6,146 nucleotides of DNA from Prevotella sp. (lineage in GTDB: Bacteria > Bacteroidota > Bacteroidia > Bacteroidales > Bacteroidaceae), in the NCBI GenBank assembly GCA_017442765.1, contig JAFRZC010000013.1:1-6146 (forward strand). Reading direction: 5' to 3'. Made by a program: the position numbers and the translations under genes. Within the stretch, counting starts at the first letter, position 1; the number at the start of each line of letters is the position of its first letter. Below the pieces are notes generated by a model that was not told where the DNA came from, made no database searches, and was given only the letters and a program-made list of their open reading frames with translations. This document shows, piece by piece, positions 1 to 4,899 of this stretch.

Positions 1-1
1 C

Positions 2-421
2 ATGATTATGGAGATACTGAATATCTGTATGACAAAGGAGTGCCTCGTCTGGACTATCAAGGACAACTACCGCCTGGGCGATGACATTCAGAGCAAAGTA
101 CTGGCATTTGCTTTCGGACTTTCCGCCGAGATAGAACGCAACCTTATCAGCCAGCGAACCAAAGAGGCATTGGCGAGAAAGAAGGCAGAAGGATTAAAAC
201 TGGGGCATCCGCGTGGATTCCGCTGCAAGCTTAACCCCAAATGTGCCAACAAGCATGACTGGATAACAAAGGAACTGGCCCAAGGTACAGAAAAAACTGT
301 CATAGCCAAGAAATTAAAAGTCACAAAGACCACCTTATACCGCTACCTAGTCTATACAGGGCTTCATGCTCCCATAAATTGCAAACAAAAAGGATGGGAA
401 AAGTATGGCATTTACCATTGA
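2..421 (+). CDS. Serine recombinase / DNA invertase, C-terminal part (5' end outside window)
   Basis: Site-specific serine recombinase of the resolvase/invertase family, closest in feel to the Mpi-type DNA invertases of Bacteroides. The visible 139 residues start in the second half of the catalytic domain. The motif SAEIERNLISQRTKEAL (residues 41-57) matches the long E-helix start of Hin/Pin-type enzymes, followed by the linker GLKLGHPRG (64-72). A helix-turn-helix (about 88-117, ending TLYRYL) would bind the recombination site. The catalytic serine and nearby arginines near the N-terminus are not present. Hin has the equivalent helix at about residues 120-140, so roughly 80 residues are missing upstream. 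The reading frame runs to the left edge, so the ATG at position 2 is almost certainly internal. Base composition is more AT-rich than in genes after 958. Family assignment is strong; whether it inverts a segment or serves the element in another way cannot be told here. Confidence 0.9.
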   Translation: MIMEILNICMTKECLVWTIKDNYRLGDDIQSKVLAFAFGLSAEIERNLISQRTKEALARKKAEGLKLGHPRGFRCKLNPKCANKHDWITKELAQGTEKTVIAKKLKVTKTTLYRYLVYTGLHAPINCKQKGWEKYGIYH

Positions 422-526
422 GTTATCCTGTTAAGCTGCCGTCCCGTCCTCGGCACGCCAGCGGCAGAATCCGACTAGACCAAACCATCCAAAACAAACA
501 ATAATAACCAATAAAAACCAAACACA

Positions 527-961
527 ATGAAAATTATCATTATTGAAGGCGAAAGCGCCGAAATCAAAGAGACCATCAAAGTATTCTTGGACAAAATCAG
601 GAAAAAGGGCGATTCCGCCGACAAGCACAGACAAAGGACTGTCAACAAGCCCGCCGATAACCCCGAGGGGGATACCGGCAAAAGAACAGAATCCTCGACT
701 GGCGACAAAGAGCAGGACGATACATGTCCATGGATGAGAAGACAAAAAGCAAAGAACAATCCTATACGTCGCAAACACAGTATATACGTATATACGTTAA
801 CCGACCCCGATGGCAACGAAACAAGAATGATGCAAAAAGAGGCTTACAAGGTATTGGAAGCGGAAGGGTATTCAAAAACCCTCTTCGCTTTACAGAGAAG
901 ACTCCAAAGAGGACAAAGGATTGAATTCAACGGATATATATTGACAAGGAAAAAACTATGA
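527..961 (+). CDS. Hypothetical protein, charged linker plus possible small DNA-binding C-terminal domain
   Basis: I do not recognise this 144-residue protein. The N-terminus (1-25) is a short amphipathic stretch starting MKIIIIEGESAE. Residues 26-80 are very polar and rich in K, D, E, R, T and P, likely disordered. Residues 84-142 look folded: a beta-like start (YVYTLTDPDGNE), a helix (MQKEAYKVLEAEG), a second helix (TLFALQRRLQRG) and a final strand (IEFNGYILTR). This pattern of two strands flanking helices, with many basic residues, would suit a small nucleic-acid-binding fold, but that is inference. The ATG follows an A/C-rich leader typical of Bacteroidota. The stop overlaps the next start as ATGA, so the two are probably translationally coupled. 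It is AT-richer than the genes downstream. Confidence 0.75.
   Translation: MKIIIIEGESAEIKETIKVFLDKIRKKGDSADKHRQRTVNKPADNPEGDTGKRTESSTGDKEQDDTCPWMRRQKAKNNPIRRKHSIYVYTLTDPDGNETRMMQKEAYKVLEAEGYSKTLFALQRRLQRGQRIEFNGYILTRKKL
780..795. repeat. Perfect 16-bp palindrome inside the 527-961 gene
   Basis: The sequence GTATATACGTATATAC is identical to its own reverse complement. It encodes part of the stretch SIYVYT. The hexamer TATACG also occurs nearby at 763-768. It could be a dimeric protein binding site, or a chance product of alternating Tyr/Val/Ile codons. Confidence 0.6.
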
Positions 962-1353
962 CCGACAAGCAGAGAGAACAGATGATGCAGCACCCGAGGG
1001 TGCGGCGGCTGATAGAGAGCGGCGACGCCGACGAGGCGGCGAAGCTGATGAGCATGGCCTACCTGCTGATGAGCGTGGCCAAGGCCTACCAGGACGATGC
1101 CGACGACATATTGAAGAAGCACGGCATGATCATGTACAACGCCAAAAGGACGATGAACACGCTCGAGGCGGCATTCCGCAACTACAACACCGTGCTGAAA
1201 AGCATGGTGCCCGACATGGAGGCGCGGATGCAGCTGTGCGGCGACTTCGACATCACGCGCGACCTGCTGGACGCCTTTCTGATGAGGAACGTGGAGGTGA
1301 AGCGTGGCCCCTACTACAAGGCCACGCTCTACCTGCCCGAGAAGAACGGATGA
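958..1353 (+). CDS. Hypothetical helical protein
   Basis: Unrecognised 131-residue protein. It appears mostly alpha-helical from about residue 1 to 110: a charged start (MTDKQREQMMQHPRVRRL), a Met/Ala-rich helix around 30-45 (KLMSMAYLLMSVAKAY), and a further helix 60-90. The C-terminus (112-131) looks like one or two strands (VEVKRGPYYKATLYLPE). No signal peptide or convincing membrane segment is seen. The start is fixed by the ATGA overlap with the preceding stop and by composition: codon use becomes sharply GC-rich from this start onward. A role in the replication or accessory region of the element is possible from position only. Confidence 0.8.
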   Translation: MTDKQREQMMQHPRVRRLIESGDADEAAKLMSMAYLLMSVAKAYQDDADDILKKHGMIMYNAKRTMNTLEAAFRNYNTVLKSMVPDMEARMQLCGDFDITRDLLDAFLMRNVEVKRGPYYKATLYLPEKNG

Positions 1354-1354
1354 A

Positions 1355-1363
1355 TTAATTTTG
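1355..1363 (+). promoter_or_regulatory. Candidate Bacteroidota -7 box (TAATTTTG)
   Basis: The 9-mer TTAATTTTG contains TAnnTTTG (1356-1363), the -7 consensus of the Bacteroidota primary sigma factor. It lies 23 bases before the ATG at 1387, in the only clear gap of this cluster. The same 9-mer recurs at 4866-4874 in front of the protease gene. No TTG-type -33 box is visible at the expected distance, so this is tentative. The spacer is AT-rich and would hold such an octamer by chance fairly easily. Confidence 0.35.
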
Positions 1364-1386
1364 AATTAAAAAAAAAGAAACGAATC

Positions 1387-1587
1387 ATGAAAAGCCGAAC
1401 ATGCCAAGACCTGCGGTGTCCACGGCTGATGACAGTGGACAATGTGCCACACTGCAACCAGTGGCACACCGACAGCAAGGAGTATTACAAGCCCGTCTAC
1501 ACGATAGGCGACGAGGAATGCCTGACGCTCCGCGAAGAGTTCAGGAAGCACATCCGCAAAAGCCGCCCGTGGCAGGAGACGGCGTAA
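1387..1587 (+). CDS. Small hypothetical protein with a Cys/His cluster
   Basis: Unrecognised 66-residue protein. Its N-terminal half carries C6, C11, H22, C23 and H27, a spacing (C-x4-C-x10-H-C-x3-H) that could bind a metal, although it matches no zinc-finger family that I can name. The C-terminal half is a charged helix (LTLREEFRKHIRKS). The start follows an A-rich leader with a nine-A run, usual for Bacteroidota. The ATG at 1401 in the overlapping +2 frame also runs open through this stretch into the next gene. I assign 1387-1587 to this protein because its composition is balanced and protein-like, whereas the overlapping translation is rich in R, P and A with no recognisable pattern. Confidence 0.6.
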   Translation: MKSRTCQDLRCPRLMTVDNVPHCNQWHTDSKEYYKPVYTIGDEECLTLREEFRKHIRKSRPWQETA

Positions 1588-1601
1588 GTGAATTTTTAAT
1601 C

Positions 1602-2075
1602 ATGGACAGCACTATGAGAATCAACTATCAACCGACACTGGAAGAGGAGGAGCTGCGGCGTATCATAGAGCAGGAGCGCAAGTATTGCGACACCCTCGAC
1701 CCGCAGAGCACGGCATCGAAAGCCCGGCGCAGCATGATCCTGAAACTGGAGCGCGTGCTGCGCTGCCTGGAGATGCGGAGCGACTACTTTATGAGCATCA
1801 TGGCCGAGGAGCTGACGGGGCAGATACTCAAAGTGAGGAAACACCCGATGGCCGCCGACTTCGTTGGGATGCTGCTCTACTACGAGCTCAAGCCGCGCTA
1901 CGAGTGGCGCGACGACGGGCTGAACCCCATTGCATGCACCGGCAACGTGCGCAACTGGCCAACGAGCATCATAGGCCTCGACGGCAAGCGTTTCGTGGCC
2001 GACGACCCCAACTATAAAGGCTGGGAGATGTTCACGCTGAAAGGCGAATTCGTACCCATACCCGTAGACCAATGA
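1602..2075 (+). CDS. Hypothetical protein upstream of the VapE-family ATPase
   Basis: Unrecognised 157-residue protein. Residues 10-60 form a charged helical region (LEEEELRRIIEQERKY, then KARRSMILKLERVLRCLEM). The C-terminal third is more mixed, with aromatic residues (YYELKPRYEWRD, NPNYKGWEMF-like stretch) and ends in PVDQ. The reading frame is open back to 1401, but the ATG at 1602 is the better start: it comes 14 bases after the previous stop, follows an A/T-rich leader, and codon use becomes protein-like there. An ATG at 1614 is a second possibility. The stop overlaps the start of the ATPase gene as ATGA, implying coupled translation, so it may assist the same replication step. That role is inference from position. 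Confidence 0.75.
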   Translation: MDSTMRINYQPTLEEEELRRIIEQERKYCDTLDPQSTASKARRSMILKLERVLRCLEMRSDYFMSIMAEELTGQILKVRKHPMAADFVGMLLYYELKPRYEWRDDGLNPIACTGNVRNWPTSIIGLDGKRFVADDPNYKGWEMFTLKGEFVPIPVDQ

Positions 2076-3448
2076 GAAAAGAGAAAGAACAACCCGACAA
2101 GAACCTCAACGCCGAGGGCGACGAGAGCTACGAGAGCGAACGCCGCCGCGGCGGCTCGAGGATAGAGGCTATGGAGGCGTGGCTGAATTTCCGCTACTGT
2201 TTCCGCCGCAACATGGTGCGGCAGAAGATAGAGTACCACCCCGTGGAGGAGGACGGCCAGTGGCGCGAGATCGACGACACCGAGGAGAACACCATCCTCT
2301 ACGAGCTCAACAAGGCCAACTTCTCGAAGCCCGAGAACCTGCTGCGCGTCATACTGGGCAGTAACCGCATACTCAACTACAACCCCATCGACAACTATTT
2401 CCGCCGCGACCGAAGCCACCGTTTCGGCGAGCTGCAGAGGCTGATGGACTGCGTTGTGCTGGACCGCAATGTGCAGATAGAGATCGACGGACTGGGCTAC
2501 CGCCACCTCTTCGAGGAGTACTTCACCAAGTGGCTCAAGGCGTGCTACATCTGCATGAGGGGGAGGAAGTTCAACGACGTGATGCTTATCCTCATAGGAG
2601 CGCAGGGGCGGCACAAGACCTCGTTCCTCAACTACCTATGTCCGCCGAGCCTCAAGGACTTCATGCATACCGGCCACGTAGAGCCGAACCTGAAGGACTA
2701 CATGACGGCGAGCTACCTGGTGGAGAAGATATTCATCAACGTCGACGACCAGATGGAGCAGATTTTCGGCAAGGACTACAACGCCATGAAAAGCATCATA
2801 AGCCAGGATGTAGTGACGCGCCGGCTGCTCTACAAGCGGCATTCGATACACCAGCGGCGTATTGCCAACTTCTGCGGCAGCGTCAACGAGGCGGGATTCC
2901 TGCGAGACTCCAACAACCGCCGCTACCTCTGTTTCGCCATCGAGGACATAAAGACCGACTACAGCAAGGTGGACATGGACAGCGTGTGGGCAGAGGTCGC
3001 CGAGCTTGCCGAGCAGGAGGAGACGGTGTACATGTTCTCGCAGGACGACTACCGAATCATAGACCTCATGGACGACAACTTCATTGCCCCCGTCGAGGAG
3101 AATGAGCTGCTGCGCACCACCTTCCAGCCCGCCACCGAGAGGGACGAGGACGCCTACTGGATGCAGTTCTCCGAGATACTGAAGGTGCTGAAAGGCGTGG
3201 GCAACAACAGCCAGCTGAAGACCTACAACCTGCAGACAGCCATGCGAAAGTACGGCTACCGGAAACAGACCGTGCGGCGCCCCGAGCGCAACATGATGCC
3301 GCTGCAGCTCTACAAGATGAAGATCAGCGAGAGCGCCACCGACCGCGAGATGGTAGAGAACCTCTGCGCCCGCTACCGTGGCAACACCATAGAGATAAAA
3401 TCCGCCAACCAGGCACAAGACAACGAGAACGAAAACCTTTTCAAATGA
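2072..3448 (+). CDS. VirE/VapE-family P-loop ATPase (phage replication helicase-like)
   Basis: Protein of 458 residues in the VirE/VapE superfamily, AAA+-like ATPases found in phages and phage islands, usually placed in the replication module as a helicase-like partner of a primase. The N-terminal 1-165 is helical and polar. Walker A is GAQGRHKTS (176-184), Walker B is FINVDD (221-226). The stretch from K240 (SIISQDVVTRRLLYKRH) and the motif GSVNEAGFLRDSNNRRY (269-285) match the family's sensor and arginine-finger region, where related proteins read GTTN...LRD...NRRF. Residues about 355-415 (YWMQFSEILKVL to LYKMKI) resemble the C-terminal DUF3874-type winged domain seen in Bacteroidales members. 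No primase or polymerase domain is visible at the N-terminus, so a separate primase would be expected elsewhere. It overlaps both neighbours by 4 bases. Family assignment is strong; helicase activity is inferred. Confidence 0.9.
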   Translation: MRKEKEQPDKNLNAEGDESYESERRRGGSRIEAMEAWLNFRYCFRRNMVRQKIEYHPVEEDGQWREIDDTEENTILYELNKANFSKPENLLRVILGSNRILNYNPIDNYFRRDRSHRFGELQRLMDCVVLDRNVQIEIDGLGYRHLFEEYFTKWLKACYICMRGRKFNDVMLILIGAQGRHKTSFLNYLCPPSLKDFMHTGHVEPNLKDYMTASYLVEKIFINVDDQMEQIFGKDYNAMKSIISQDVVTRRLLYKRHSIHQRRIANFCGSVNEAGFLRDSNNRRYLCFAIEDIKTDYSKVDMDSVWAEVAELAEQEETVYMFSQDDYRIIDLMDDNFIAPVEENELLRTTFQPATERDEDAYWMQFSEILKVLKGVGNNSQLKTYNLQTAMRKYGYRKQTVRRPERNMMPLQLYKMKISESATDREMVENLCARYRGNTIEIKSANQAQDNENENLFK

Positions 3449-3651
3449 AAAAAAAAAGACAGAAACGGAGCCAGCATCGCAAGATGGTGGTAGCTCCCGG
3501 CGTGGCCGAGATGGCCGAGCATACCAGGCTGGCATATTTCCACCTGCTGTGGGCCGCCAACCACCTGAAAGCGGTATACTACGCAGTGAAGCCCCCCGAG
3601 GCCGAACCGATTGAAGACCCCAGACAATTAAAAATGTTCGAAGATGAATAA
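3445..3651 (+). CDS. Small hypothetical basic-to-acidic protein
   Basis: Unrecognised 68-residue protein. It begins with a very basic tail (MKKKRQKRSQHRK), has a central helix (VAEMAEHTRLAYFHLLWAANHLKAVYYAV, about 20-48) rich in aromatic residues, and ends acidic (LKMFEDE). The central helix is too interrupted by charged and polar residues for a confident membrane segment. The start shares ATGA with the VapE stop, and its own end overlaps the following gene by 8 bases. The codons after the ATG form a run of ten A, a possible slippage tract, but the run lies after the upstream stop and so cannot fuse the two proteins. Confidence 0.65.
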   Translation: MKKKRQKRSQHRKMVVAPGVAEMAEHTRLAYFHLLWAANHLKAVYYAVKPPEAEPIEDPRQLKMFEDE

Positions 3652-4168
3652 CAAGATTACCGTTGAAATCACGCTGTCGAGGATGGTGTGGAAAGCCCTG
3701 CGACACAAATATGCCGACGACGGGCGCGCCGTCGAGGTGGGCGGCTGGGAACTGACGCTGATAGCCTCGATGCTGGAACGCAAGAAGCGTTTCTTCCCGC
3801 GCCTTGAGGGCACGGCCATCGCCAACGCCGAGACCTACAGTGTCTACATCCCCCTCTATCTCTTCTACCGCCACGGCGGGTACGTCAACCTCAACAACGC
3901 GGTGAAGATAAACAGTATTGTCCGTGGGCGCGAGACCGACTTCGTATGCGAAGCCGCCGCCCTGCTGCGAGCCGCCACGAGGATGAGCCGCGAGACCTGC
4001 CTGGCCTCGATTTTGGACAAAAACGGCTACACGGAGGCCGATATCCACCTCGAGACCATCAAAAAAAAGTACTATCGCCGCTATATACCCAAAGAAAGGG
4101 GTTACGCGTCTGAAATAGAATTGATTAAGGCGGCAAATCGACGTACGCCGGGAAAAAAATCGTTTTAA
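3644..4168 (+). CDS. Hypothetical protein of the replication block
   Basis: Unrecognised 174-residue protein, basic overall. An N-terminal beta-like start (NKITVEITLSRMVWKAL) leads to a mixed region with strands (TYSVYIPLYLFYR, GYVNLNNAVKI) and a helical part (DFVCEAAALLRAATRMSRETCLASIL, about 98-124). The C-terminus (136-174) is strongly basic (IKKKYYRRYIPKERG, NRRTPGKKSF), which would suit nucleic-acid contact. From about 4060 the DNA becomes more AT-rich and contains an eight-A run, unlike the first part of the gene. It overlaps the preceding gene by 8 bases and is last in the coupled block; an 80-base gap follows. I cannot name a family. Confidence 0.7.
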   Translation: MNNKITVEITLSRMVWKALRHKYADDGRAVEVGGWELTLIASMLERKKRFFPRLEGTAIANAETYSVYIPLYLFYRHGGYVNLNNAVKINSIVRGRETDFVCEAAALLRAATRMSRETCLASILDKNGYTEADIHLETIKKKYYRRYIPKERGYASEIELIKAANRRTPGKKSF

Positions 4169-4171
4169 AAT

Positions 4172-4187
4172 TTGTCCCTGAGGACAA
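4172..4187. other. Short hairpin after the 3644-4168 gene
   Basis: TTGTCC (4172-4177) pairs with GGACAA (4182-4187) around a CTGA loop, just after the stop at 4166-4168. There is no T run on the + strand, so it is not a clear terminator for that gene. It may only stabilise the transcript end or be chance. Confidence 0.3.
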
Positions 4188-4248
4188 GAAAAAAGCAAAA
4201 CAAAACCTGAAATAATCGTAATCGTTTATTATTTAATATTTTAACATC

Positions 4249-4686
4249 ATGGCACAAGATTTGAAAAGAAACAGCTACAGCCAAAGCGGCATCATCGTCC
4301 GCAAACTGGAATACACCGAGACGGCACACATCACCACCACGCCCACCGACAGCGGGGTGGCGGTGACCGGCAACGCAGTGTGGGGCGACGTGGAGTTCTC
4401 CACCTGCGAGGTCGCCATGGAAGCCTACGGCACTACATATAATATAGAAGTGACGGCGACCTTCGAGGGGACGGCGAACAACTACGCCGGGGTACTGACG
4501 GGCATGATGAGCGGACGTTGGGTAGTGAGGCTCACCGACCTCAACGGCGACCGCTGGCTGGTGGGGACCGAGGACGAGGCGTTGCGTTTCGAATGGAGCC
4601 AACGCCGCAGCTCCGACCCCGGCACGCTGACCATGACCCTGAAATGGAAAGTGGAGGGACGCGAACCGATAAGGAGGATTGTGTGA
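4249..4686 (+). CDS. Putative phage virion-associated protein
   Basis: Protein of 145 residues with a composition expected of a beta-rich structural protein: many T, V and G, alternating hydrophobics (TTYNIEVTATFEG), and few long helices. The segment GRWVVRLTDLNGDRWLVGTED (about 86-106) and the ending LTMTLKWKVEGREP resemble the pattern of uncharacterised small structural proteins in Bacteroidota prophages, a resemblance from memory that I cannot test here. No signal peptide. The ATG follows an AT-rich leader (4200-4248) with no clear -7 box. Downstream lie a heptamer repeat that starts at its stop codon and then an intrinsic terminator, so it is the last gene of its transcription unit. A tail or baseplate part is possible, but a non-virion role is not excluded. 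Confidence 0.75.
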   Translation: MAQDLKRNSYSQSGIIVRKLEYTETAHITTTPTDSGVAVTGNAVWGDVEFSTCEVAMEAYGTTYNIEVTATFEGTANNYAGVLTGMMSGRWVVRLTDLNGDRWLVGTEDEALRFEWSQRRSSDPGTLTMTLKWKVEGREPIRRIV

Positions 4687-4801
4687 TTAGTGATTAGTGA
4701 ATTGTGAATTGTGAATTGTGAATTGTGAATTGTGAATTGTGATTAGTGAATTGTGAATTGTGAATTGTGAATTGTGAATTGTGATTAGTGGATTGTTAAT
4801 T
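4683..4801. repeat. Heptamer tandem repeat array (GTGAATT/GTGATTA)
   Basis: Seventeen consecutive 7-bp units. In order: two GTGATTA, six GTGAATT, one GTGATTA, five GTGAATT, one GTGATTA, then degenerate GTGGATT and GTTAATT. The first unit contains the stop codon (TGA 4684-4686) of the upstream gene. Because seven is not a multiple of three, TGA appears in all three + frames every 21 bases, so the array blocks readthrough in any frame. The units contain no hairpin-forming inverted copies within this array. A related array follows the protease gene at 5977. Confidence 0.97.
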
Positions 4802-4808
4802 GCTCATA

Positions 4809-4841
4809 GGGGCTGTCGGGATGACAGCCCCTTTTTTTTTT
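4809..4841 (+). terminator. Strong intrinsic terminator
   Basis: A 9-bp GC-rich perfect stem GGGGCTGTC (4809-4817) / GACAGCCCC (4823-4831), with a GGGAT loop, extendable by an A-T pair at the base, is followed directly by ten T (4832-4841). This is a textbook rho-independent terminator on the + strand. It ends the unit that includes the 4249-4686 gene and sits after the heptamer array. Confidence 0.92.
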
Positions 4842-4865
4842 CCATATCCCACGGGCGGCGACGGC

Positions 4866-4874
4866 TTAATTTTG
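4866..4874 (+). promoter_or_regulatory. Candidate Bacteroidota promoter -7 box for the capsid module
   Basis: TAATTTTG (4867-4874) fits the TAnnTTTG consensus of the Bacteroidota primary sigma factor. It lies 25 bases after the terminator's T run and 25 bases before the ATG at 4900, giving a short leader. No TTG-type -33 element is clear about 20 bases upstream. The location between a terminator and the first gene of the head module makes it more credible than the octamer alone would. Confidence 0.6.
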
Positions 4875-4899
4875 CAGTCCGAAAAACAAAGCGAAAACG

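Noticed and set aside
1401..1601. N-terminal extension of the 1602-2075 gene from an ATG at 1401
   Set aside because: The extra residues are R/P/A-rich and overlap a better small gene (1387-1587) in another frame; the ATG at 1602 has a normal leader.
2530..3105. Plus-strand alternative frame of 191 codons inside the VapE gene
   Set aside because: Composition is that of a shifted GC-rich frame (many R, Q, G, H), and the VapE frame carries Walker A, Walker B and the arginine-finger motif.
3448..3460. Programmed frameshift on the ten-A run joining VapE to the next gene
   Set aside because: The A run starts after the VapE stop codon, so slippage there cannot extend the VapE protein.
2636..4198. 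Long antisense open frame of 520 codons on the minus strand
   Set aside because: It lies opposite the VapE gene and its coupled neighbours, which have clear motifs and gene coupling. Its translation is rich in V, L, H and G with no recognisable domain, as expected from antisense of GC-rich code.
4683..4801. CRISPR array
   Set aside because: Units are 7 bp with no spacers between them, so this is a simple tandem repeat.
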